Shown piece by piece: positions 25,491 to 34,038 of a stretch of 44,695 nt of DNA. The DNA is from Nonomuraea zeae (lineage in GTDB: Bacteria; Actinomycetota; Actinomycetes; Streptosporangiales; Streptosporangiaceae): positions 1 through 44,695 of the forward strand of contig NZ_VCKX01000078.1 of NCBI RefSeq assembly GCF_005889725.1, given 5' to 3'. Every line of letters begins with the position of its first letter. Positions within the stretch are counted from its first letter, which is position 1. A program made the position numbers and the translations under genes. Below the pieces are notes generated by a model, which saw nothing but the letters and a program-made list of their open reading frames with translations, did not search any database and was not told the origin of the DNA.

Positions 25491-28154
25491 TTGACGCAGC
25501 ACCTTGATCACGAGGCCCGCGAAGACGGCCGCGTGACCGCATTGAGCTGGCTGGACCGACCGGGAGATGAAGGGACGACTTGGGGCGTTCCGTGGCCGCG
25601 GGGCGCGGTCGAGCGGGGCACGCCGTTCGCGCTGGCCGGCGCGGACGGGCACGAGGTGCCCGTGCAGAGCTGGGTGACCGCCACCTGGCCCGACGGCTCG
25701 GTCAAGTGGTCGGCCCACGCGATCGGTGCGCGGCCCGCGACCGGCGCGTCCCGGACCGAGGCCCGCGGTACGGACGGCGAGCCCGCGTACCGGATCGAGC
25801 CGGGCCGCGAGCCCGCGCGGCCCGCCGTCCCCGTCACCGTCACCCGCGACGGCGGGGTGCTGCGCGTGAGCACCGGCGTCGTCACGTGGACGATCGAGGA
25901 GTCCGGCGGCACGCTGGCCCGCTCGATCTCGCGCGGGAGCCGCGAGATCGCCAGGGACGTCCGGCTGGTCAGCCTGCGCCAGAGCGAGCCCACCCCCGAC
26001 GAGGGCGGCCCGGTGGCCAGGGAACAGGCCACCGGCCAGGTCACCGGGGTCACGGTCGAGCAGGACGGCCCCGTGCGCGCCGTGCTGCGGCTGGAGGGGC
26101 GGCACGGCGACTGGCTTCCGTTCACCGTGCGCCTGTACTTCTACGCGGGCGCGGAGAACGTGCGGATCATGCACACGTTCGTCTGGGACGGCGACGCCGA
26201 GCGCGACTTCCTGGCCGGGCTCGGCCTGCGCGCCGACGTCGTCATGCGTGACGAACCGCACGACAGGCACGTGCGGCTGGCCGGGACCGATGGCTTCCTC
26301 ACCGAGGCCGTGCGCGGGCTGACCGGCCTGCGCCGCGACCCCGGCGAGTCCGCGCGGCGGGCCCAGGTCGAGGGCCGGCCGGCCGGTGAGATCGACCCCG
26401 AGGTGGCCACCCGCCTGCACCTCATCCCCGCCTGGAACGACTACACGCTCGACCAGGGCTCCGCCGACGGCTACACCCTGCGCAAGCGCACGGCGGAGGG
26501 CCACTCGTGGGTGACGATCCCCTCGGGCACCCGCTCGGCCGGCTACGGCTACGTCGGCGGCGTCAGCGGCGGCCTCGGCTTCGGGCTGCGCGACTTCTGG
26601 CGCCTGCACCCCGCCAGGCTCGACGTCAGGAACGCGGCCACCGGCCTGGCCACCGCGACCGTCTGGCTGTGGTCGCCGTCCGCGCCGGCCATGGACCTGC
26701 GCTTCTACCACGACGGCATGGGCCAGGACACCTACGCCGAGCAGCTGGAGGGGCTGGAGGTCACCTACGAGGACTACGAGCCCGGGTTCGGCGACCCGCA
26801 CGGCGTGGCGCGCACGCACGAGCTGACCCTGCGCGCCCACGACGCCACGCCCTCCTCCACGGCCCTGGCCGCGCACGCGGCCGCCATGAACGCGCCCGGA
26901 CTGCTGGCCGTGAGCCCCCGGCGGATGCGCGAGGCGGGCGTGTTCGGCGTCTGGGAGCTGCCCGACCGCTCCACGCCCGCGCACGCGCGGATCGAGGACC
27001 GGCTGGACTTCCTGTTCGACCTGTACGTCCGCGAGCGCGAGCAGCGCAGATGGTACGGCTTCTGGGACTACGGCGACGTCATGCACACCTATGACGGCGA
27101 CCGGCACACCTGGCGCTACGACGTGGGCGGCTACGCCTGGGACAACTCCGAGCTCTCGCCGGACCTGTGGCTGTGGCTGCAGTATCTCCGCACCGGCCGG
27201 GCCGAGGTCTTCCGCTTCGCCGAGGCCATGACCCGCCACACCGGCGAGGTGGACGTCTACCACCTCGGCAGGTGGAAGGGCCTGGGCAGCAGGCACAACG
27301 TGCAGCACTGGGGGTGCAGCTGCAAGCAGCTGCGCATCTCCAACGCCGCCTACCGGCGCTTCTACTACTACCTGACCGCCGACGAGCGCACCGGCGACCT
27401 GATGGACGAGCTGAGCACGCCCGAGGAGACGTTCGTCGTCATCGACCCCACGCGCAAGGTGCGCGAGGACGTCTACACCCCGGATCCCTCGGCGCTGTCG
27501 GTCGGGCTCGGCACCGACTGGGGGTCGCTGGCGGCGGCGTGGCTGACCCGGTGGGAGCGGCACGGCGACGAGCGGGCCAGAGACCGGCTGCTGGGCACGA
27601 TGGCCGACATCGGGGCGATGCCCCGGCGGTTCCTGACCGGCGAGGGCCGGCTGGACCTGGCCACGGGGCGTTTCGACACCTCCGGGGACAAGATCTCGAT
27701 CTCGCACCTGTCGTCGCTGTTCGGGCTGCCCGAGATGTGCGCCGAGCTCATCGCGCTCGGCCTGGACGTGCCGGGCTTCGAAGAGGCGTGGCTGGAGTAC
27801 TGCAGGCTGTACCTGGCCACCCCCGAGCAGCAGGAGGCGGAGACCGGGCAGCGGCTGAGCGGGATCTCGCTGATCCAGGCGCACAGCAGGCTCACGGCGT
27901 ACGCGGCGGCGCGCACCGGGGACGCCGAGCTGGCCGCGTGGGCCTGGCGCAAGTTCCGCCTGGGGGAGGGCGACCAGCTCAACCGCAACCCGCTGCAGCA
28001 CCAGGAGAACTGGGAGCTGACCGTCGTGGACGGCCCCGAGGTGCCGCATCCGGTGTACGAGGCGCCGTTCGTCAGCACCAACAGCGCCGCGCAGTACGGC
28101 CTGGCCGCCATCCACAACCTGGCGCTGATCGGCAGGCATCTGGCGGAACGTTAA
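25491..28154 (+). CDS. YetA-like exo-rhamnogalacturonan lyase family protein
   Basis: Large cytoplasmic carbohydrate-active protein of 887 residues related to Bacillus subtilis YetA and to fungal exo-rhamnogalacturonan lyases. The first ~250 residues are beta-rich (WGVPWPRGAVERGTPFAL near residue 31; the RIFT-barrel-type region). The middle holds an alpha/alpha-toroid core with WYGFWDYGDVMHTYDGD (about 519-535), DNSELSPDLWLWLQYLRTG and HNVQHWGCSCKQLR, aromatic and His-rich segments suited to a sugar cleft. No signal peptide. The start is uncertain: TTG 25491 after a weak GAGAG, or GTG 25533. It is the last gene of the operon, followed by a hairpin. Activity is inferred from family and context. 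Confidence 0.85.
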   Translation: MTQHLDHEAREDGRVTALSWLDRPGDEGTTWGVPWPRGAVERGTPFALAGADGHEVPVQSWVTATWPDGSVKWSAHAIGARPATGASRTEARGTDGEPAYRIEPGREPARPAVPVTVTRDGGVLRVSTGVVTWTIEESGGTLARSISRGSREIARDVRLVSLRQSEPTPDEGGPVAREQATGQVTGVTVEQDGPVRAVLRLEGRHGDWLPFTVRLYFYAGAENVRIMHTFVWDGDAERDFLAGLGLRADVVMRDEPHDRHVRLAGTDGFLTEAVRGLTGLRRDPGESARRAQVEGRPAGEIDPEVATRLHLIPAWNDYTLDQGSADGYTLRKRTAEGHSWVTIPSGTRSAGYGYVGGVSGGLGFGLRDFWRLHPARLDVRNAATGLATATVWLWSPSAPAMDLRFYHDGMGQDTYAEQLEGLEVTYEDYEPGFGDPHGVARTHELTLRAHDATPSSTALAAHAAAMNAPGLLAVSPRRMREAGVFGVWELPDRSTPAHARIEDRLDFLFDLYVREREQRRWYGFWDYGDVMHTYDGDRHTWRYDVGGYAWDNSELSPDLWLWLQYLRTGRAEVFRFAEAMTRHTGEVDVYHLGRWKGLGSRHNVQHWGCSCKQLRISNAAYRRFYYYLTADERTGDLMDELSTPEETFVVIDPTRKVREDVYTPDPSALSVGLGTDWGSLAAAWLTRWERHGDERARDRLLGTMADIGAMPRRFLTGEGRLDLATGRFDTSGDKISISHLSSLFGLPEMCAELIALGLDVPGFEEAWLEYCRLYLATPEQQEAETGQRLSGISLIQAHSRLTAYAAARTGDAELAAWAWRKFRLGEGDQLNRNPLQHQENWELTVVDGPEVPHPVYEAPFVSTNSAAQYGLAAIHNLALIGRHLAER

Positions 28155-28163
28155 CCAGAGGTG

Positions 28164-28181
28164 GGGCCCCGCAAGGGGCCC
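28164..28181 (+). terminator. Hairpin after the lyase-like gene
   Basis: GGGCCCC (28164-28170) pairs with GGGGCCC (28175-28181) around a GCAA tetraloop, ten bases after the stop codon. GNRA-type loops make very stable hairpins. The 10-bp palindrome GTATGCATAC follows at 28193-28202 and may belong to the promoter region of the next gene. Confidence 0.7.
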
Positions 28182-28264
28182 TACACTGATCTGTATGCAT
28201 ACTCCCGATTGACCGGCGTCGCACGCCCAATCCTCGTTTCCTAGCTCGGGAGTGTTCCGCCAAT

Positions 28265-29863
28265 ATGATCATCGCCAATGACATCGAGCTGCGCGCGGGC
28301 GCGCGACTGCTCATCGAGAAAGCCTCGTTCCGGGTCAACCCCGGTGACAAGATCGGGCTCGTCGGCCGCAACGGCGCGGGCAAGACGACGCTGACCAGAG
28401 TGCTCGCAGGTGAAGGCCTGCCTGCCGGTGGCAACGTGACCACCTCGGGCAGCGTCGGATACCTGCCCCAGGACCCGCGCACGGGCGACCTGGAGGTGCT
28501 CGCCCGCGACCGCATCCTGTCGGCGAGGGGCCTCGACGAGGTCCTGCGAAAGCTGCGCGCGGCAGAGATCGGAATGTCCTCCGCCGACGAGCGCACCCGG
28601 GAGAAAGCCGTCCGGCAGTACGGCCGTCTCGAAGATCAAATGCATGTGCTCGGCGGATACGCGGCCGAGTCCGAGGCCGCCTCCATCGCTTCCAGTCTGG
28701 GTCTCCCGGACAGAGTCCTCGGACAGCCCTTGCAAACGCTTTCCGGCGGTCAGCGGAGACGCGTGGAATTGGCGCGAATTCTTTTCAGCGGAGCGGAAAC
28801 TCTCCTTCTCGACGAGCCGACAAACCACCTAGATGCGGACTCAATCGGGTGGCTTCGTGATTTTTTGCGATCCCATCAAGGTGGCTTGGTGATCATCAGC
28901 CACGATGTCGGCCTTCTTGAAGCCACGGTCAACAAGGTCCTGCACCTGGACGCCAACCGGTCGGTGATCGATCACTACAACGTCGGCTGGAAGGCCTACC
29001 TGGCGCAGCGCGAGACCGACGAGAAGCGCAGGAAGCGCGAGCGCGCCAACGCCGAGAAGCAGGCGGGCGCGCTGCTGGCCCAGGCCGACAAGATGCGCGC
29101 CAAGGCCACGAAGGCCAAGGCCGCCCAGGACATGATGCGCCGCGCGCACCGGCTGCTGTCGGGCACCGAGGAGGAGCGCCAGAGCGACAAGGTGGCGCGC
29201 CTGCGCTTCCCCGAGCCGCAGCCGTGCGGCCGCACCCCGCTCATGGCCGAAGGGCTGTCGAAGTCCTACGGCTCGCTGGAGGTCTTCACCGACGTCGACG
29301 TGGCCATCGACCGAGGTCACAGGGTCGTCATCCTGGGGCTCAACGGCGCGGGCAAGACCACGCTGCTGCGCCTGCTCGGCGGTGTCGAGGAGCCCGACAC
29401 GGGCGCGATCCGCCCGGGCCACGGTCTCAAGATCGGTTATTACGCCCAGGAGCACGAGACGCTCGACAGTGACAGAACGCTGCTGGAGAACATGCGCTCG
29501 GCGGGCGGTCAGTTCACCGACACCGAGTTGCGCAAGGTCCTCGGCTCGTTCCTGTTCACCGGCGACGACGTCGACAAGCCCGCCGGAGTGCTCTCCGGCG
29601 GCGAGAAGACCCGGCTGGCGCTGGCCATCCTGGTGCTCTCCAGTGCCAATGTCCTGCTTCTTGACGAGCCGACGAACAACCTCGATCCGGTCAGCCGCGA
29701 GCAGGTTCTCAATGCGCTGAGGTCGTATTCAGGAGCAATCGTCCTAGTCACCCATGACGAGGGTGCCGTTGACGCCCTGTCACCGGATAGGGTGATCTTG
29801 CTACCTGACGGAACTGAAGACGCATGGAGCGCCGAATTTTCCGATCTTGTGGCACTTGCCTGA
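28265..29863 (+). CDS. ABC-F family ribosome-associated ATPase
   Basis: Soluble ABC-F protein of 532 residues with two ATP-binding domains and no membrane segment. Walker A motifs are GRNGAGKTT (near residue 35) and GLNGAGKTT (near 357). Signatures are LSGGQRRRVELA and LSGGEKTRLALA, and Walker B motifs are LLLDEPTNHLD and LLLDEPTNNLD. A Lys/Arg/Ala-rich linker (about 255-305) between them is the P-site tRNA interaction motif region. The order ABC-F, small HTH protein and crotonase resembles M. tuberculosis Rv1473/Rv1473A/Rv1472, so it is likely a housekeeping translation factor and not a drug-resistance determinant. Codons around 28690-28930 are visibly less GC-biased than in its neighbours. 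Confidence 0.92.
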   Translation: MIIANDIELRAGARLLIEKASFRVNPGDKIGLVGRNGAGKTTLTRVLAGEGLPAGGNVTTSGSVGYLPQDPRTGDLEVLARDRILSARGLDEVLRKLRAAEIGMSSADERTREKAVRQYGRLEDQMHVLGGYAAESEAASIASSLGLPDRVLGQPLQTLSGGQRRRVELARILFSGAETLLLDEPTNHLDADSIGWLRDFLRSHQGGLVIISHDVGLLEATVNKVLHLDANRSVIDHYNVGWKAYLAQRETDEKRRKRERANAEKQAGALLAQADKMRAKATKAKAAQDMMRRAHRLLSGTEEERQSDKVARLRFPEPQPCGRTPLMAEGLSKSYGSLEVFTDVDVAIDRGHRVVILGLNGAGKTTLLRLLGGVEEPDTGAIRPGHGLKIGYYAQEHETLDSDRTLLENMRSAGGQFTDTELRKVLGSFLFTGDDVDKPAGVLSGGEKTRLALAILVLSSANVLLLDEPTNNLDPVSREQVLNALRSYSGAIVLVTHDEGAVDALSPDRVILLPDGTEDAWSAEFSDLVALA

Positions 29864-29976
29864 TCTTAATTTGAGTGGGTACGGATCTTTTCCCGTGGAG
29901 TAGGTAGCCGATCCCGCTGAAATGACTGATCATGGCGGAGTAACGCTGCGGAAGTCCGGCACTACAGGAGGTACTC

Positions 29977-30192
29977 GTGGCCGAGACACTGAAGAAGGGC
30001 ACCCGGGTCACCGGGGCCGACCGGGAAAAACTGGCCGGCGATCTCAAGAAGCGCTACGCCGCGGGCGAAAGCATCCGCGCCCTGGCCGCTTCGACCGGTC
30101 GGTCTTACGGGTTCATCCACCGCATCCTTAGCGAGTCCGGTGTGACTCTGCGCGGGCGCGGCGGGGCGACCCGAGGCAAGTCCAAGCGCTGA
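29977..30192 (+). CDS. Small helix-turn-helix protein (Rv1473A-like)
   Basis: A 71-residue basic protein. Residues about 20-55 form a resolvase-like helix-turn-helix (LKKRYAAGESIRALAAST then GRSYGFIHRILSESG), and the tail is Arg/Gly/Lys-rich (RGRGGATRGKSKR). Such proteins are conserved across actinobacteria and annotated as transcriptional regulators; M. tuberculosis Rv1473A next to the ABC-F gene Rv1473 is the likely relative. GGAGG seven bases before the GTG at 29977 supports the start. DNA targets are unknown. A very strong hairpin follows at 30241-30288. Confidence 0.85.
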   Translation: MAETLKKGTRVTGADREKLAGDLKKRYAAGESIRALAASTGRSYGFIHRILSESGVTLRGRGGATRGKSKR

Positions 30193-30240
30193 CGGCCGCC
30201 TCGGAACGTGCGACCGCAGCCGCCCGTCCCTAGTCAGCCG

Positions 30241-30288
30241 CCGTCGCGCCCGAGCCAGAACGATATTCTGTAGGCTCGGGCGCGACGG
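30241..30288. terminator. Perfect 16-bp stem hairpin
   Basis: CCGTCGCGCCCGAGCC (30241-30256) is exactly complementary to GGCTCGGGCGCGACGG (30273-30288). The 16-base loop itself contains AGAA...TTCT, so the stem may continue after a break. It lies 48 bases after the HTH gene and 52 before the crotonase gene. A factor-independent terminator is most likely; an attenuator is possible. Confidence 0.75.
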
Positions 30289-30340
30289 TCAGCAGTCTGG
30301 CCACGCATTCGTGCGCGGCCGAAGACGCAGGGAGCGGGCG

Positions 30341-31162
30341 ATGGCGGAAGCGCAGGCGCAACAGCGCGGGGGGAACGCGGAGGAAGTCTCCGCCGGAAAG
30401 ACGGCGGCGGACGGAGTCCGTTTCGAGGTGGACGGTGAGATAGCGACGATCACGCTGGACCGGCCGGAAAAGCGCAACGCACAGACGTTCGCGACATGGT
30501 CGGAGCTGGCTCGCATCGGCGAGAACCTGCCCGAGCAGGTGCGCGTAGTCGTCGTGAAAGGTGAGGGACCGTCCTTCTCGGCAGGGATCGACCTGCGAAT
30601 GTTCACACCTGAGGGGGTGCCAGGACAGGGCTCGTTCAGCGCGGCGGCCAAGAGCGACGGCGCAACCTTCGAGCAGCGCATCAGGCAGGCCCAAGCGGGG
30701 TTCCTGTGGCTGCGCCGCCCGGAGATCGTTTCCATCGCCGCAGTGCAGGGGCACGCGATCGGCGCGGGGTTCCAACTCGCGCTCGCCTGTGACCTGCGCA
30801 TCGTGGCCGATGATGTTTCCTTCTGCATGAAAGAGCCCGCACTGGGCCTGGTCCCCGATCTGACGGGAACCAAGCCGCTGGTCGAGCTGGTGGGCCTGGC
30901 CAAGGCGATCGACATCTGCCTGACCGCCAGGACCGTGCGTGCCGACGAGGCCTTGCGTATCGGCCTCGCGGAGATCGCGGTCGCCGGGGGCGACCTGGAT
31001 CAGGCCGTGCAAAACAAGATCGCGGAGCTGCTCGCGACCAACAGGGACGCGGCGGCGGCGACCAAGCGACTCCTCCAGGGGGCGCAAGGGCGCACCCTGG
31101 AGGAGCAGAGTGTGGCCGAGGGAATCGAGCAGGCCGCACGGCTCAAGGCATTGTTCGGCTGA
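30341..31162 (+). CDS. Enoyl-CoA hydratase/isomerase (crotonase) family protein
   Basis: Crotonase-fold acyl-CoA enzyme of 273 residues. The N-terminal ~25 residues are a polar extension, then VDGEIATITLDRPEKRNAQT begins the fold. Oxyanion-hole segments are FSAGIDL (about 79-85) and HAIGAGFQLALACD (138-151). The first hydratase glutamate (Glu144 in the rat enzyme) is replaced by Gln145, while the second (Glu164) is kept as Glu165. Plain hydratase activity is therefore doubtful; an isomerase or other crotonase reaction is possible. GGGAGC 6 bases before the ATG at 30341 supports this start over the GTG at 30311. Synteny suggests an EchA12-like protein. Confidence 0.85.
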   Translation: MAEAQAQQRGGNAEEVSAGKTAADGVRFEVDGEIATITLDRPEKRNAQTFATWSELARIGENLPEQVRVVVVKGEGPSFSAGIDLRMFTPEGVPGQGSFSAAAKSDGATFEQRIRQAQAGFLWLRRPEIVSIAAVQGHAIGAGFQLALACDLRIVADDVSFCMKEPALGLVPDLTGTKPLVELVGLAKAIDICLTARTVRADEALRIGLAEIAVAGGDLDQAVQNKIAELLATNRDAAAATKRLLQGAQGRTLEEQSVAEGIEQAARLKALFG

Positions 31163-31268
31163 GGTCTCGGCCGAAGAAGATACAGCCGCGGTTACGCGGT
31201 GAGCGGACTCGGGAATCGCCGTACGCCTCGGCGGCGCTGACCCCGGGGGAGAAGGAGGGACCCCCGGA

Positions 31269-33152
31269 ATGGCGATGATGGGTGGGGGCTTCGGCCCTGG
31301 CATGGCGTCGTTTCGACGCGATGGGTCGGTGACCAAGCAGCGGCTGCGGCCGGGCACGGTCCGGCGCATCGCGCGCTACGCCAGGCCCCATGTCAGGAAG
31401 ATCGTGGCGTTCCTGGTGCTCGTCGTGGCGGGCGCGGTGATCGTGGTCGCCAACCCGCTGCTGATGAAGGCGATCATCGACGACGGCATCCTGGCCAAGC
31501 GGCCGGGCGTCGTGGTCGGGCTGGCCGTGACCATCGCCGCGCTGGCGCTGGTGGACGCGGGGCTCACCCTGGCGCAGCGGTGGTTCTCGGCCCGCATCGG
31601 CGAGGGGCTCATCTACGACCTGCGCACCGAGGTGTTCGACCACGTCCAGCGCATGCCGGTGGCGTTCTTCATGCGGGCGCAGACCGGCGCGCTGGTCAGC
31701 AGGCTCAACACCGACGTGATCGGCGCCCAGCGGGCGCTGACCAGCACCCTGTCGTCGGTGGTCGCCAACGTGGTCAGCCTGGTCCTGGTGCTGGGCGCGA
31801 TGCTGGCGCTGTCGTGGCAGGTGACGCTGGTCGCGCTGGTGCTGCTGCCGATCTTCGTCGTGCCGGCGAAATACGTGGGCCGCCGCATGTCGGTGCTGAC
31901 CCGCGAGCAGATGCAGCTCGACGCCGAGATGAGCTCGGTCACCACAGAGCGCTTCAACGTCGCCGGCGCCATGGTCGCCAAGCTCTACGGCCGGCCCGAG
32001 GACGACGCCGAGGTGTTCGGCAGGCGGGCCGCGAGGGTGCGCGACGTGGGCGTGACCGTCGGCATGTACGGCACCGTGTTCAGGGTCGCGCTCGGCCTGG
32101 TGGCGGCGCTGGCCACCGCCCTGGTCTACGGCATCGGCGGCGTGCTGTCGGTGTCGGGCGCCTTCGAGCTCGGCACGCTGGTGGCCCTGGCCGCCCTGCT
32201 GATGCGCCTGTACGGCCCGCTCACATCGCTGTCCAACGTGCACGTCGACGTGATGACCGCGCTCGTGAGCTTCGACCGGGTCTTTGAGATCCTCGATCTC
32301 AAGCCCATGGTGGCGGAGAAGCCGGACGCGGTGCCGGTGCCCGGCGGGCCGGTCACGATCGAGTTCGACGACGTGCACTTCCGCTACCCCGCCGCCGAGG
32401 AGGTCTCGCTGGCCTCGCTGGAGTCGGTGGCCAGGCAGGACACCGGCCCGTCCCAGCCGGTGCTCAAGGGCGTCTCGTTCACCGCCGAGCCGGGCCGGCT
32501 CATCGCCCTGGTCGGCCACTCGGGTGCGGGCAAGACGACGATGACCTCGCTGGTCTCGCGCCTCTACGACGTCAACGAGGGCGCGGTGCGGATCAACGGC
32601 CTCGACGTGCGCGACGCCACGCTCGCCTCGCTGCGCGACACCGTGGGCGTGGTCATGCAGGACGCTCATCTCTTCCATGACACGATCGGGGCCAACCTCC
32701 GTTATGCCAGGCCCGAGGCGGCCGAGGAGGAGATCTGGGAGGCTCTCAGGGCCGCGCAGATCGGTGACCTCGTGGAGGGGCTGCCCGACCGGCTCGACAC
32801 GGTGGTGGGCGATCGCGGCTACCGGCTGTCCGGCGGCGAGAAGCAGCGCCTGGCGCTGGCCAGGCTGCTGCTGAAGGCGCCGCGCGTGGTCGTGCTCGAC
32901 GAGGCCACCGCGCATCTCGACTCCGAGTCCGAGGCGGCCGTGCAGGTGGCGCTGAAGACCGCGCTGGAGGGCCGCACGTCGCTGGTCATCGCCCACCGGC
33001 TCGCGACGATCAGGGAGGCCGACGAGATCCTCGTCGTCCACGACGGCCGCATCGCCGAGCGCGGCGGCCACGAGGAGCTGCTGGCCCGCGGCGGGCTCTA
33101 CGCCGAGCTCTACCGCACCCAGTTCAGCTCTTCAGGTAGCCCAGCCGGGTGA
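31269..33152 (+). CDS. ABC exporter, fused transmembrane and ATPase domains
   Basis: Type IV ABC exporter half-transporter of 627 residues. The membrane domain (about residues 45-330, six helices) begins at FLVLVVAGAVIVVANPLLMK. The ATPase domain has Walker A GHSGAGKTT, Q-loop VVMQDAHLF, signature LSGGEKQRLALARLL and Walker B VVVLDEATAHLD. A short extra segment between the first beta strands of the ATPase domain (EEVSLASLESVARQ) is common in actinobacterial members. GGAGGGA lies about 10 bases before the ATG. It would act as a homodimer unless a partner is encoded elsewhere. Its last 29 bases overlap the convergent sulfotransferase-like gene. Confidence 0.92.
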   Translation: MAMMGGGFGPGMASFRRDGSVTKQRLRPGTVRRIARYARPHVRKIVAFLVLVVAGAVIVVANPLLMKAIIDDGILAKRPGVVVGLAVTIAALALVDAGLTLAQRWFSARIGEGLIYDLRTEVFDHVQRMPVAFFMRAQTGALVSRLNTDVIGAQRALTSTLSSVVANVVSLVLVLGAMLALSWQVTLVALVLLPIFVVPAKYVGRRMSVLTREQMQLDAEMSSVTTERFNVAGAMVAKLYGRPEDDAEVFGRRAARVRDVGVTVGMYGTVFRVALGLVAALATALVYGIGGVLSVSGAFELGTLVALAALLMRLYGPLTSLSNVHVDVMTALVSFDRVFEILDLKPMVAEKPDAVPVPGGPVTIEFDDVHFRYPAAEEVSLASLESVARQDTGPSQPVLKGVSFTAEPGRLIALVGHSGAGKTTMTSLVSRLYDVNEGAVRINGLDVRDATLASLRDTVGVVMQDAHLFHDTIGANLRYARPEAAEEEIWEALRAAQIGDLVEGLPDRLDTVVGDRGYRLSGGEKQRLALARLLLKAPRVVVLDEATAHLDSESEAAVQVALKTALEGRTSLVIAHRLATIREADEILVVHDGRIAERGGHEELLARGGLYAELYRTQFSSSGSPAG

Positions 33153-34008
33153 GCTCCTTGCGGCCCACCCGCTCCACCAGCTCCAGGTCGTCGCGGCCGA
33201 GCCTGGTCCGCCAGGCGCCGGCCTTGGGGACGCCGGTCCCGTACAACACGACCTTGGACACCCGCGTCTCCAGATAGTCCGTCAGCGTGGCCACCGACTG
33301 CGCGGGCTTGAGCACCAGGTCCTCGTAGCGCAGCGTCAGGAGCTGGTCCTCGGGCAGGGTCCTGCGCAGCTCGGCGCTCATGCGCACGGCGCTGCGCCAG
33401 CGCAGGGCGCTCTTGCCGGCCGCCGGCATGCCCTTCCACCGGTCGAGGTGCTCGTCCTTGTTGACGCCCAGGAACGCGTTGGGGAACTCGGTCTGCTCGG
33501 CCAGGATCGCGGGCTTGAACCAGGCCAGGCACACCGGATCGGCCAGCATGTCGGCCACCACGTCCCGGCCGTCGCGGATGAGCTGCACGAAACGGGCGTC
33601 GGGGAACGCCTGGAGCAGCACGGGAGCGCTGTAGAGCAGGTCGGGGCTGCCGTCGCCGAACCTGGTGACCTCGGCCGCCGACACGCAGGGGCCGGCGCCG
33701 GTGACGCCGCCGGCCTCCCTGCACACCTCGGCGCACTGGCCGCACGATCGGGGCAGCACCTGCCAGGACTCGGCGAGCGCGTCGCGCATGACGCGGACCG
33801 CGCCGGGCGTGCGGCCGATGGAGGGCTTGCGGGCGAAGGCGTAGACCACGTGCGCCACGCTGGCGCGGCCCATCGTCACGTGGAAGCCGGGGGAGCGTTT
33901 CAGGGCGCGGGCCAGCAGGTCCGCGCCGGAGTGCGGCGCTCCGATCAGGAAGACCGGACGGCGGACCTTGATGCCGTTGACCACGAGGATGTGGGGCGGA
34001 AGTCGCAT
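33124..34008 (-). CDS. Sulfotransferase-family protein with a four-cysteine insert
   Basis: A 294-residue P-loop sulfotransferase-type protein. The 5'-phosphosulfate-binding loop is FLIGAPHSGADLLARAL (residues 20-36) and the 3'-phosphate motif is RDGRDVVADM (145-154), so PAPS is the expected donor. Between them is an unusual cysteine group, Cys89, Cys92, Cys96 and Cys108 (CX2CX3CX11C), which could bind a metal or form disulfides. The ATG at 34008 has no clear ribosome binding site and lies 30 bases from the divergent sirtuin start, so leaderless expression is possible. Its 3' end overlaps the ABC exporter gene. Acceptor unknown. Confidence 0.8.
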   Translation of the reverse strand: MRLPPHILVVNGIKVRRPVFLIGAPHSGADLLARALKRSPGFHVTMGRASVAHVVYAFARKPSIGRTPGAVRVMRDALAESWQVLPRSCGQCAEVCREAGGVTGAGPCVSAAEVTRFGDGSPDLLYSAPVLLQAFPDARFVQLIRDGRDVVADMLADPVCLAWFKPAILAEQTEFPNAFLGVNKDEHLDRWKGMPAAGKSALRWRSAVRMSAELRRTLPEDQLLTLRYEDLVLKPAQSVATLTDYLETRVSKVVLYGTGVPKAGAWRTRLGRDDLELVERVGRKELTRLGYLKS

Positions 34009-34038
34009 ACGAGAGGTAAGTGTGGCACCGTTTTCCGC

